NCBI GenBank assembly: GCA_937897615.1
Contig: CALCNO010000046.1
Coordinates: 18,807-82,806 of the forward strand
DNA: 64,000 nt
Origin: an uncultured Anaerolineaceae bacterium
Lineage (GTDB): Bacteria > Chloroflexota > Anaerolineae > Anaerolineales > Anaerolineaceae
Reading direction: 5' to 3'
Shown piece by piece: positions 1-7,986 of this stretch. Numbering within the stretch: the stretch's first letter is position 1; each line of letters opens with the position of its first letter. The position numbers and the translations under genes were made by a program. The notes under the pieces were generated by a model that saw only the letters and a program-made list of their open reading frames with translations, was not told where the DNA came from and made no database searches.

Positions 1-422
1 TTGAGAAGGCAGAAGCCGCTTTCGATCAAAAGATCGAAAAGGAAGAAGCCGAGCGGATGCTCAAGGGAAAGTTCACCCTGGAGGATTTCGCCAATCAACT
101 GAAACAGATCCGCAAGATGGGCCCGTTCTCACAGATTCTGGATATGCTGCCGGGCGGAATGGGCAAAATGGCAGAAAAGGTCTCCCCTGAAGAGACGGAA
201 ACCCGCCTAAAGCTGACGGAAGCCATCCTCAATTCGATGACGCGGCAGGAACGCCGCGACCCCGATATCCTCAATGCCTCGCGGCGCCGCAGGATTGCCC
301 GGGGAGCCGGTACGGAGGTACAGGAAGTCAATCGCATCCTCAAGCAGTTCAGGGATGCACAAAAGTTGATGAAGACACTTCAGAAAACAGGCGGGCGAGG
401 AATTCCCCGTATGTTCAAGTGA
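1..422 (+). CDS. ffh: Signal recognition particle protein Ffh, C-terminal part (partial)
   Basis: The reading frame is already open at the window edge (first full codon at base 3), so only the last 139 or so residues are present. They form the end of the GTPase region and the methionine-rich M domain, which binds the SRP RNA and signal peptides for co-translational membrane targeting. The segment LKGKFTLEDFANQLKQIRKM and the later SRRRRIARGAGTEVQEVNR are typical of the Ffh M domain, as is the LPGGMG loop. The gene ends with TGA at 420-422. Downstream lie rpsP, khpA and rimM, the usual bacterial neighbours of ffh. Identity is very secure; the true start lies outside the window. Confidence 0.96.
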   Translation, partial: EKAEAAFDQKIEKEEAERMLKGKFTLEDFANQLKQIRKMGPFSQILDMLPGGMGKMAEKVSPEETETRLKLTEAILNSMTRQERRDPDILNASRRRRIARGAGTEVQEVNRILKQFRDAQKLMKTLQKTGGRGIPRMFK

Positions 423-505
423 TCAAAATGAAAACGGCGGTTTGCGCACCCTTCAGCGCCCCTCGCCAAGGTGGATTTTTGAGTCACGCAAATTTGATCA
501 TTTTT
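420..505 (+). promoter_or_regulatory. Possible leader structure or terminator between ffh and rpsP
   Basis: The ffh stop codon begins an 8-base arm, TGATCAAA (420-427), that is matched by TTTGATCA (493-500) and followed by TTTTT (501-505). About 65 bases lie between the arms, including a GC-rich stretch. The shape could be a long-stem terminator that partly separates ffh from rpsP, or a leader controlling S16. I see the inverted repeat directly; the function is inference. The interior was not folded. Confidence 0.35.
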
Positions 506-528
506 AGTTGAAAACAGGAGAAATACAA

Positions 529-867
529 ATGGTAAGAATTCGTTTGCGCAGAACAGGTTTACGGCACCAGCCCACCTACCGTGTGGTGGTGGCAGATAAA
601 GAAAGCCCGCGTGACGGCAAATTCCTTGAGATCATTGGGTCTTATGTTCCTACCACCGAACCATTCACTCTTGAGGTGAAGGAAGACCGCGCCTATGAGT
701 GGATGCAGAAGGGTGCTGTCCCCAGTGAATCGGTGGTCAAGCTCTTCAAGTCTGTTGGGCTGATGGAGCGCTTTGAGCGCTTCAAAAAAGGTGAGGCGGT
801 TGAAACCCTGCTGGCCGAAGCCGAAAAGGCGATGCAGCAGCGTTCCTCCCTGGCCAAAGCCAAGTAG
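529..867 (+). CDS. rpsP: 30S ribosomal protein S16
   Basis: This 112-residue protein matches bacterial S16, a small-subunit protein that helps 30S assembly. The N terminus MVRIRLRRTGLRHQPTYRV and the following ADKESPRDGKFLEIIGSY are diagnostic. The ATG at 529 is preferred over an in-frame TTG at 508 because an ACAGGAGAA ribosome-binding site lies at 514-522 and family members begin at MV(R/K)IRL. The C-terminal tail beyond residue 85 is Ala/Lys/Glu-rich, as is common. It is the first gene of a short run with khpA and rimM. Confidence 0.97.
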   Translation: MVRIRLRRTGLRHQPTYRVVVADKESPRDGKFLEIIGSYVPTTEPFTLEVKEDRAYEWMQKGAVPSESVVKLFKSVGLMERFERFKKGEAVETLLAEAEKAMQQRSSLAKAK

Positions 868-930
868 TCAATGAATCATTTCAAAAGTTCTGCTTACAAC
901 CCTCCACGCACAACAGTGGAAGGAGGCTCT

Positions 931-1167
931 GTGAAAGAATTGATTGAATACGTTGCGTTAAGCCTTGTGGACGACCCATCACAGGTTTCCGTTTCGCAGT
1001 ATCGTTCCGGTGGCAAAGAGAACCTGGAACTGCACGTTGCCCGTGAGGATATGGGCAGGGTGATCGGCAAGGGTGGGCGGGTGGCCAATGCCATGCGTGT
1101 GCTTCTGCGCGTAGCCGCAGCCCGCGAGGGAAAGCAAGCCTCGCTGGATGTTGCTGAACCAAAATGA
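931..1167 (+). CDS. khpA: KH-domain RNA-binding protein KhpA
   Basis: This is a 78-residue protein made of a single KH domain with the RNA-contacting GxxG loop seen as RVIGKGGRVANAMR. It resembles KhpA (YlqC), a small RNA chaperone that in Firmicutes pairs with KhpB/Jag and affects cell division and elongation. A longer frame begins at 871, but the GTG at 931 has an excellent AAGGAGG site at 920-926 and gives the family-standard N terminus (VKELIEYVALSLVDDP). The gene sits between rpsP and rimM, as in many bacteria, and its stop overlaps the rimM start by four bases. Confidence 0.93.
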   Translation: MKELIEYVALSLVDDPSQVSVSQYRSGGKENLELHVAREDMGRVIGKGGRVANAMRVLLRVAAAREGKQASLDVAEPK

Positions 1168-1724
1168 GCCCGGCACCAACAACCCGAAAACGTGAACAAC
1201 CTACTTCAGGCTCGCCCAGGTCGGGCGAGCCTGTGTACTTAACTTTAGGCAAATTGCGCCGCACGCATGGCCTCAAAGGAGATCTCTTGCTGGAAGTGTT
1301 TACCGATAACCCGCAGATGATCAAGCCAGGACTTCAGGTTTATGTCGGGCACTCTCACCAGTCTTTGAAGGTGGCGGCGGCTCGAGAAAATGGTAACACC
1401 ATGCTCATTTGCTTTGAGGGGGTTGAAGACTGCGATCAGGCGGCAGCCTTCCGCAACCAGTTTGTGATGATCAAAACAAGTGATGCCGACCCGCTTGAGG
1501 ATGGGCGGTTTTATCACCATGAAGTGGTCGGTATGCAGGTGTTCGACGAGAACGGGGGATTGGTCGGCATGCTCGCCGAAATCATTACCACCGGTGCCAA
1601 TGATGTGTACGTGGTACAACCGGAAAATGGGGATGAGATTCTGATCCCGGCCGTGAAGGAATTCATTAAGGATATTGACCGAGGAAGCAAACGAATGACT
1701 GTCCGGCTTCCTCAATGGGAATGA
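1164..1724 (+). CDS. rimM: Ribosome maturation factor RimM
   Basis: The 186-residue product matches RimM, which helps assemble the 30S head domain around S19. The N-terminal beta-barrel begins near residue 25 (LTLGKLRRTHGLKGDLLLEV), and the C-terminal PRC barrel contains DGRFYHHEVVGMQVF and the ILIPAVKEFI signature. About 20 extra residues precede the barrel. The start is an ATGA overlap with khpA, implying translational coupling. In many genomes trmD and rplS follow; here dprA follows directly. Confidence 0.95.
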   Translation: MSPAPTTRKREQPTSGSPRSGEPVYLTLGKLRRTHGLKGDLLLEVFTDNPQMIKPGLQVYVGHSHQSLKVAAARENGNTMLICFEGVEDCDQAAAFRNQFVMIKTSDADPLEDGRFYHHEVVGMQVFDENGGLVGMLAEIITTGANDVYVVQPENGDEILIPAVKEFIKDIDRGSKRMTVRLPQWE

Positions 1725-1731
1725 ACCACAA

Positions 1732-2850
1732 GTGGATTCAAAAGCCTATTGGGTGGGGTTCAATACTGTCAGGGGCATCGGTGCGGTACGCATGCGCCGG
1801 CTGCTGGATTTTTTTGGCTCGGCAGAAACGGCCTGGAATGCACCGACCGAGGGTTTGATTGCCGCCGGACTTCCCGGTAAAGTGGTGGAAAACTTTCTCA
1901 CTGCACGTAAAAGCATTGATCTGGACCGCCTGATGGATACTTTGCACCAGAAAGATGTGCGCGTCTTCACCATTGAGGATAGCGACTACCCCCGGCGTTT
2001 GCGCGAGATTGACCAACCGCCGCCGGTACTTTATGTGAAAGGCTCGATCAATGTGGAAGATGACTGGGCCGTGGCAGTTGTGGGCACCCGGCGCGTTACC
2101 GCTTACGGGCGGCAGGTGGCAACCGAGCTGGCGGCTTTTCTGGCGCACAACGGTATTACCGTGATCAGCGGCCTGGCGCGCGGTGTGGACGCCATAGCAC
2201 ACCAGGGAGCCCTCAAAGCGGGAGGCCGTACTCTGGCGGTGTTGGGCAGTGGGGTGGACGTAATTTATCCACCGGAACATACCAAATTAGCGATGGAGAT
2301 TTGTGCACAGGGAGCGCTGGTGAGCGATTATGCCCTCGGCACAAAACCGGATGGGGTAAATTTTCCGCCGCGCAACCGCATCATCTCCGGCCTGTCTCTG
2401 GCTACGATTGTGGTGGAAGCCGGCGAGACGAGCGGTGCCTTGATCACCGCCGAGTTTGCCGTTGAGCAAGGCAAGGAAGTCTTTGCTGTCCCTGGCAGCA
2501 TACTGGCGCCGCAGAGCGAGGGCACCAATAAGCTGATCGAACAGGGTGCGCGGCCATTGCTGCGGATGAGTGAGATCCTTGACGTTCTCAAGCTGGAGAA
2601 AATTCCTGAGAAGCAGAGCAGCCGCAGAGAATTCCCTGTGGATGCAGTAGAGGCAAAGTTGCTTGCGGCGCTATCCCAGGAACCGGTGCATATTGACGAA
2701 GTGTGCCGTCTGACAAAAATGCCAATTAATGAAGTATCTGCATTGCTAACGATGTTAGAATTAAAAGGAATGGTCTCCCAGGTAGGCGGCATGAGTTATG
2801 TCGCCATACGCGATGAGAAAGGAAAATACCTGACGCATGCAAGCAATTGA
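1732..2850 (+). CDS. dprA: DNA-processing protein DprA
   Basis: DprA loads RecA onto incoming single-stranded DNA during natural transformation. The 372-residue protein has an N-terminal helix-hairpin-helix/SAM-like segment (GIGAVRMRRLLDFFG), a Rossmann-like SLOG core with GTRRVTAYGR, ISGLARGVDAIAHQGAL and FPPRNRIISGLS, and a C-terminal winged-helix segment (residues ~305-365). The start is GTG at 1732, eight bases after rimM, with only a weak upstream GGGA. The last 14 bases overlap manC. The gene does not by itself prove competence, because dprA is widely conserved. Confidence 0.95.
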   Translation: MDSKAYWVGFNTVRGIGAVRMRRLLDFFGSAETAWNAPTEGLIAAGLPGKVVENFLTARKSIDLDRLMDTLHQKDVRVFTIEDSDYPRRLREIDQPPPVLYVKGSINVEDDWAVAVVGTRRVTAYGRQVATELAAFLAHNGITVISGLARGVDAIAHQGALKAGGRTLAVLGSGVDVIYPPEHTKLAMEICAQGALVSDYALGTKPDGVNFPPRNRIISGLSLATIVVEAGETSGALITAEFAVEQGKEVFAVPGSILAPQSEGTNKLIEQGARPLLRMSEILDVLKLEKIPEKQSSRREFPVDAVEAKLLAALSQEPVHIDEVCRLTKMPINEVSALLTMLELKGMVSQVGGMSYVAIRDEKGKYLTHASN

Positions 2851-3934
2851 TCATGCCTATGCAGTCATCATGGCCGGCGGCGGTGGCACCAGATTGTGGC
2901 CGCTCTCCCGCAAGGAAACCCCCAAACAGTTACTGGGCATTTTTGGCGGCAAGACCCTTTTCGAGATTGCCATTGAGCGGCTGGATGGTTTATTCCCATC
3001 GGAAAACATCCTTATTGTCACGGTTGCCGAGCAAGCCCAAAAACTGATGCAGCTGGCACCGCAGATACCCGCTGAGAATTATCTGCTGGAGCCGATGCCG
3101 CGCGGTACGGCTGCCGTGGTGGCTTTGGGTGCGGCTGCCATTGCCAAAAAGGACCCTCAGGGGATCATGGTAGTATTGACCGCCGATCACTTTATCCAGA
3201 ATGTGGCCAAATTCCACTTGCTTTTGGCCTCCGCATGCATGTGCGCTGAAAGCGGGCAGCTGGTGACGCTGGGGATAGCCCCCACTTTTGCCGCAACAGG
3301 GTATGGCTACATCGAGACCGGTGAACTGGCGGGGTCATTCCTGTCGAAAAATGCTTTCAGGGTTGCGCGCTTTGAGGAAAAGCCAGGTGAAGAACGAGCG
3401 CAGACCTTTGTCGAAAGCGGCAGATACTTTTGGAATTCCGGTATGTTCATCTGGCAGGCCTCTGTGATCCTTGAGGAGATCAAACGTTATTTACCTGCTT
3501 TATCCAACACCATCGAGCGGCTTACTTCGCTGATTGGCCGCGACCATGCGTCTTCCGAATTTCGCACTGCCTGGGAAGCCATCCATCCCGAAACGATCGA
3601 TTACGGTATCATGGAAAAATCGCATAAAGTGGTGGTCTTTCCGGTGAGCGAGCTTGGCTGGAATGATGTAGGGAGTTGGGATTCCCTGTTTGAGGTGATG
3701 CCGGCGGATAAGGACGGAAACATTCTGCTTGGCGGTAAAATTGTGGCGTTGAATAGCGGGAATTCCCTTGTTTATTCCGGGGACGAGCATAAGCTGGTTG
3801 TCCCTCTGGGTGTTCAAAACATGATCATTGTCAATACCCCCGATGCGCTGTTGATGTGTCCGCGCGGGGAGAGCGAGCAAGTTAAAAAACTGGTGGAATA
3901 CCTGAAAACAAACCACTATACTCTTTTTTTGTAG
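2837..3934 (+). CDS. manC: Mannose-1-phosphate guanylyltransferase
   Basis: This 365-residue nucleotidyltransferase should make GDP-mannose from mannose-1-phosphate and GTP. The N terminus holds the sugar-nucleotide signature GGGGTRLWPLSRKETPKQLL. Later motifs are LTADHFI (nucleotide/metal site), GYGYIETG and FEEKPG. The length fits the single-domain enzyme without the phosphomannose isomerase domain. It starts inside the end of dprA (14-base overlap), which suggests coupling. GDP-mannose could feed the glycan-assembly genes at 14476-27299, though that link is inference. dprA and topA are often adjacent in bacteria; here manC lies between them. Confidence 0.93.
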   Translation: MQAIDHAYAVIMAGGGGTRLWPLSRKETPKQLLGIFGGKTLFEIAIERLDGLFPSENILIVTVAEQAQKLMQLAPQIPAENYLLEPMPRGTAAVVALGAAAIAKKDPQGIMVVLTADHFIQNVAKFHLLLASACMCAESGQLVTLGIAPTFAATGYGYIETGELAGSFLSKNAFRVARFEEKPGEERAQTFVESGRYFWNSGMFIWQASVILEEIKRYLPALSNTIERLTSLIGRDHASSEFRTAWEAIHPETIDYGIMEKSHKVVVFPVSELGWNDVGSWDSLFEVMPADKDGNILLGGKIVALNSGNSLVYSGDEHKLVVPLGVQNMIIVNTPDALLMCPRGESEQVKKLVEYLKTNHYTLFL

Positions 3935-3944
3935 GAGCAGTGCC

Positions 3945-6242
3945 ATGGAAGCCTATTGCGTAAAATGTAAAGCGAAACGTGAGATTCTTGATCCGGTGGC
4001 GGAGTTTAATGCTAAGGGTACTCCGGTCACACGGGGTAAGTGCGCCGTGTGCGGTACCAGCCTCTATCGCATGGGGGGCACCCCGGCCCATCAGGGGATG
4101 GAAAGACCCGCCCCAAAGGTCAAGCAGCGCAGCGGCAAGCTGGTGATCGTTGAGTCTCCGGCCAAGGCAAAGACGGTGGGGCGTTTTTTGGGAAAGGGCT
4201 ATACCGTGAAAGCCTCCGTGGGGCATGTGCGCGATCTGCTGCGCTCTGAACTCTCGGTGGATGTGGAAAACAACTTTACCCCCAAGTATCGCGTGCCGAA
4301 CGAAAAACGCCTGGTGGTAAAGGAATTGAAGGCGCTGGCCAAAGATGCCGAACAGATTTACCTGGCTACCGACCCCGACCGCGAAGGGGAGGCCATTGCC
4401 TGGCACCTGATGGAAGCGGCGCAGATCGAGCCCAAACTCTCTCAGCGCGTGGTGTTCCATGAGATCACTGAAGGGGCAATCAACGAGGCATTTGCCAGTC
4501 CACGCGAGATCAATATGGATTTGGTGGATGCGCAGCAGGCACGGCGCGTATTGGACCGCCTGGTGGGTTATTCCATCAGCCCGGTGCTGTGGGAAAAGGT
4601 GCGCAGCCGCCTTTCTGCCGGGCGTGTGCAATCGGTGGCCTTACGGTTGATCGTGGAACGCGAGCGTGAAATCGAAGCGTTCAATCCGGTGGAGTATTGG
4701 TCAATTGAGGCTGAGCTTTCGCCGGAAACCAAAAAGACCACTTACCTTACCAAACTGGCCAAAATTGATGAAAAAGACCCTGAGCTATCAAATCAGGAAG
4801 TCACCGAGGGCTACCTGCACGACCTGGAAGGCGCGGGGTTTACCATCACGAAGATCAAGCGCAGCGAACGGCGCCGCAAACCTTCTGCGCCTTTCATTAC
4901 CAGCACGCTGCAGCAAGAAGCCTCACGGCGGCTGGGGTATACCGCACGCCGTGCTATGATGATTGCGCAACAGTTGTACGAAGGTATTGACCTGGGAGAG
5001 GGCACGGTTGGTTTAATTACCTACATGCGCACCGACTCAACCAACGTGGCTGAAGTGGCCGTCAACGAGACACGCGAATTCATTAAGATGACCTATGGCG
5101 AGAGTTTTCTGCCCGCTACTGCACCGACCTATAAAACGCGCGCGGTTTCGGCGCAGGAAGCCCACGAGGCCGTCCGCCCCACTTCCGTGCTGCGCCAACC
5201 GGAAAAGATCAAGGAATTCCTTTCGCCTGAGCAATTCAAACTCTATCAACTTATCTGGCAGCGTTTTGTGGCTTCGCAGATGGAATCGGCGGTGTACGAT
5301 ACCCTTTCTGTGGAAGTGACTGCCGATGGCAAGGCACATCAATATCTCTTCCGCGCTTCTGGCTCCACCATCAAATTCCCCGGCTTTCTCATTGTTTATG
5401 AAGAGGCAGCCGATGAAGACCAGAAGTCAGATGAACCCGAAAACATTAAGATTCCGGCGGGGCTGGAAGAAGGCCAGAAACAGCGCCTGATGCGCCTGAT
5501 CCCCGAGCAGCACTTTACCCAACCGCCCCCGCGCTATACCGAGGCTACCCTGGTGCAGGTGCTTGAAGAATACGGCATCGGCCGTCCTTCAACTTATGCA
5601 CCAATTCTTTCCACCATTCAACAGCGCGGCTACGTCACCCGCGAAGCCAAACGCCTTTTCCCCACCGAAACTGGCATTCTGGTAAACGACCTGGTGGTCA
5701 ACCACTTCCCGGATATTGTGGATCTCCAATTTACCGCCAATATGGAATCCGAACTGGACCAGGTGGCAGACGGCAAGGTGGACTGGACGAAGGTGATTGG
5801 TGAGTTTTACACCAAGTTTGAACCGACGGTGAAAAAGGCCCAGGCAGAGATGCCGGTTTCCAAGACCGAACCTGAAAAGATTGGCAGGCTGTGCCCGGAT
5901 TGCGGTCACGATCTGGTGATCCGCTGGGGGCGTTACGGAAAATTTATCAGCTGCTCCAATTTCCCTACCTGCCGCCACACAGAGGCGCTGTTGGAGAAAA
6001 TTGGCGTCACCTGTCCCAAGGATGGCGGCGATGTGGTATTGCGCAAGACCCGCAAAGGCAGAATCTTCTACGCATGTTCCAATTATCCCAACTGCGACTT
6101 TACTAGTTGGAAGCGCCCGGTTGCCAAACCTTGCCCCAACTGCGGCGGCATGCTGGTGATTGCCAACAAAAAGGAAGTACAGTGCACCAAGTGCGAGGAG
6201 ACCTTCCTGGTGGAGCAAATTGGTGATGTAATCACCGAGTAG
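3945..6242 (+). CDS. topA: DNA topoisomerase I with extra N-terminal zinc ribbon
   Basis: This type IA topoisomerase relaxes negative supercoils. Residues 1-45 form an unusual added zinc ribbon: YCVKCKAKREILDP followed by GKCAVCGTSLYRMG, resembling DUF5679. The Toprim domain follows (KLVIVESPAKAKTVGRFLG; ATDPDREGEAIAWHL), and the active-site tyrosine lies in GLITYMRTDSTNVAEVA. The C terminus holds three Cys4 ribbons (CPDCGHDLVIRWGRYGKF, CPKDGGDVVLRKTRKGR, CPNCGGMLVIANKKE). The 765-residue length is in the normal range. The ATG at 3945 follows a TAGGAG site. The N-terminal ribbon is the odd element. Confidence 0.96.
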   Translation: MEAYCVKCKAKREILDPVAEFNAKGTPVTRGKCAVCGTSLYRMGGTPAHQGMERPAPKVKQRSGKLVIVESPAKAKTVGRFLGKGYTVKASVGHVRDLLRSELSVDVENNFTPKYRVPNEKRLVVKELKALAKDAEQIYLATDPDREGEAIAWHLMEAAQIEPKLSQRVVFHEITEGAINEAFASPREINMDLVDAQQARRVLDRLVGYSISPVLWEKVRSRLSAGRVQSVALRLIVEREREIEAFNPVEYWSIEAELSPETKKTTYLTKLAKIDEKDPELSNQEVTEGYLHDLEGAGFTITKIKRSERRRKPSAPFITSTLQQEASRRLGYTARRAMMIAQQLYEGIDLGEGTVGLITYMRTDSTNVAEVAVNETREFIKMTYGESFLPATAPTYKTRAVSAQEAHEAVRPTSVLRQPEKIKEFLSPEQFKLYQLIWQRFVASQMESAVYDTLSVEVTADGKAHQYLFRASGSTIKFPGFLIVYEEAADEDQKSDEPENIKIPAGLEEGQKQRLMRLIPEQHFTQPPPRYTEATLVQVLEEYGIGRPSTYAPILSTIQQRGYVTREAKRLFPTETGILVNDLVVNHFPDIVDLQFTANMESELDQVADGKVDWTKVIGEFYTKFEPTVKKAQAEMPVSKTEPEKIGRLCPDCGHDLVIRWGRYGKFISCSNFPTCRHTEALLEKIGVTCPKDGGDVVLRKTRKGRIFYACSNYPNCDFTSWKRPVAKPCPNCGGMLVIANKKEVQCTKCEETFLVEQIGDVITE

Positions 6243-6336
6243 GCACAGATATTGCAACATTTTCGCTAGGTTGCCATTGTGGTGATCGACCTCATGAATC
6301 GGCCGGTCTAATTTTCCTTGGCAACAGGAGCGAAAA

Positions 6337-7452
6337 ATGGACAAGATCAAATCGCTTTTGCAACGTCCTTTGACGGCCGGGATTGTTGGCCTGGTCATTG
6401 GGTTGATCATCGGTTTGCCCATTCTTGGTTGGTGGATGTGGCCGGTCAAATGGAAAGACGCAGATGCCAGCTATCTTCGTGAGGACTTGAAAAAACAATA
6501 CCTGTGCATGGTGGTTGATTCCTACAAGGTCAACCAGAGCGCAGAACTTGCCCGCGCCCGCATCGACTCGCTGGGTTTGAACATCAATACTTCTCCGTAC
6601 ATGTTTGATACCCTGCAGAGCGGCGGGTGCTCTTATTCCTCCGGCTCGCCGGAGGTGGTTGCACTCAAATCCGCACTGCTTTCGGGCTCCACCACCGGCA
6701 GCACCACTACTGGTGAGGGTGCTACTACTTCTGTGCCACTGCCGACCACTGCTGCCACTACCAGCAAACCCAAGAATTCCTCTGGCCAAACTTTGTTGCT
6801 TTCTTTGCTTTGCGCGCTATTCCTCCTTATCGGTGGTGCGCTGGTTTACATCTTCCTCATCCGCAACCGCAAAAAAGGCGCAGCCGCGGCTGAAGAAGGC
6901 GCAGTTGAAGAAGAGTATTTTGAAGAAGAACAACAGCCGGTAAAGGCAGCCAGTTATGTGCCCCCCGCGCCTGTTAAAGCTGCTCCTGCTCCTACCAGGA
7001 CTGTTCCAACAAAAGCGGCTGCATCAAGCCCTGCTGCCCACTTTATGACCACTTACGTTGTTGGGGATGACCTCTATGACGATTCCTTCAGTATTGATGA
7101 TCCCTCTGGCGCATTCCTGGGTGAGTGCGGGGTAGGTATCTCCGACACGATTGGTGTGGGCGACCCCAAGAAGGTAACGGCCTTTGAAGTGTGGTTGTTC
7201 GACAAGAACGATATTCAGACTGTAACAAAGGTGCTGATGAGTTCTCATGCCATGAACGATCCGATGATCCGCCAGCGTTTGGCCTCCAAAGGCGATCCGG
7301 TGCTGGTGGAACCTGGCCAGCAACTCCTGCTGGAAACCGCTACCTTGCAGTTGGAAGCCCGCGTCATCGAACTGGTTTACGGGCAGGGAGCCTTGCCATC
7401 CGGCAGTTTCTTTGAGCGGCTAACGCTTGAGATTGCTGTTTGGCCTAAGTAA
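6337..7452 (+). CDS. Unknown membrane protein with Ser/Thr-rich loop and C-terminal beta domain
   Basis: I do not recognise this 371-residue protein. It has a hydrophobic helix at residues ~14-36 (GLVIGLIIGLPILGWWMW), a short domain, a Ser/Thr-rich low-complexity loop (~110-147), a second helix (~150-173), a charged Ala/Glu/Pro-rich linker (~178-235), and a folded C-terminal domain (~240-371) whose strand-like pattern includes FSIDDPSGAFLGECGVGI. Both termini are probably cytoplasmic, with the Ser/Thr loop outside. The ATG at 6337 follows CAGGAGCG. It sits 94 bases after topA and is closed by a strong terminator. No catalytic motif is evident. Confidence 0.8.
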   Translation: MDKIKSLLQRPLTAGIVGLVIGLIIGLPILGWWMWPVKWKDADASYLREDLKKQYLCMVVDSYKVNQSAELARARIDSLGLNINTSPYMFDTLQSGGCSYSSGSPEVVALKSALLSGSTTGSTTTGEGATTSVPLPTTAATTSKPKNSSGQTLLLSLLCALFLLIGGALVYIFLIRNRKKGAAAAEEGAVEEEYFEEEQQPVKAASYVPPAPVKAAPAPTRTVPTKAAASSPAAHFMTTYVVGDDLYDDSFSIDDPSGAFLGECGVGISDTIGVGDPKKVTAFEVWLFDKNDIQTVTKVLMSSHAMNDPMIRQRLASKGDPVLVEPGQQLLLETATLQLEARVIELVYGQGALPSGSFFERLTLEIAVWPK

Positions 7453-7464
7453 ATGAATCAAAAT

Positions 7465-7493
7465 AAAGCCCCCGGTTACCGGGGGCTTTTTGT
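7465..7493. terminator. Bidirectional intrinsic terminator
   Basis: A GCCCCCGG/CCGGGGGC stem with a TTA loop is flanked by A-rich and T-rich runs, giving U-tracts in both directions. It ends the plus-strand run finishing at 7452 and the minus-strand run finishing with greA at 7495. Confidence 0.92.
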
Positions 7494-7494
7494 T

Positions 7495-7965
7495 TTATGC
7501 AATCTTTTTGATGGTGAATTTTTTGCTGCCCACAGGAGTAGCTACATCCACGGTTTCCCCACTGGTGTGTCCGATGAGTGCCTGGCCGATGGGAGAGTTG
7601 AAGGACATGCGGCCGTGCATTGGGTCAGCCTCTTGCGAGCCAACGATGGTATAGGTCATTTCCGGGCCGCTGCCCTCCTGGATGGTGACCGTTGAACCGA
7701 TCTCCACTTTCCCGCTTGCGGGTTTGTTCTCTTCAATGATCACCACGTTGCGCAGCAACTGGGTGATATAAGCAATGCGGCCTTCTACGAAACCCTGCTC
7801 CTCTTTGGCGGCATGGTAATCGGCATTCTCAGAAAGGTCGCCCATCTGAATGGCGGAACGCAGGCGCTTTGCCAGTTCCTCACGGACAGTGCCGGTAAGG
7901 TGTTCCAGTTCGGCGCGAAGTTTCTTTTCGCCCTCTTCAGTTAAGTAAGTGGCTTGTTGTTCCAT
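7495..7965 (-). CDS. greA: Transcription elongation factor GreA
   Basis: GreA enters the secondary channel of RNA polymerase and triggers cleavage of backtracked transcripts. The 156-residue protein has the N-terminal coiled coil with the acidic tip motif GDLSENADYHAAKEEQ and a C-terminal FKBP-like domain (SPIGQALIGHTSGETVDV). The start has TGGAGTAAAA just upstream. It is the last gene of the minus-strand unit ubiA-mvk-ipk-dgt-greA, 21 bases after dgt, and ends at the shared terminator. Confidence 0.97.
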   Translation of the reverse strand: MEQQATYLTEEGEKKLRAELEHLTGTVREELAKRLRSAIQMGDLSENADYHAAKEEQGFVEGRIAYITQLLRNVVIIEENKPASGKVEIGSTVTIQEGSGPEMTYTIVGSQEADPMHGRMSFNSPIGQALIGHTSGETVDVATPVGSKKFTIKKIA

Positions 7966-7986
7966 TTTTACTCCAAAATTCTTGTT

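Noticed and set aside
6660..6780. Short ACC/ACT-rich stretch as a DNA repeat array
   Set aside because: Irregular codons for Ser/Thr in a low-complexity protein loop, with no fixed repeat unit.
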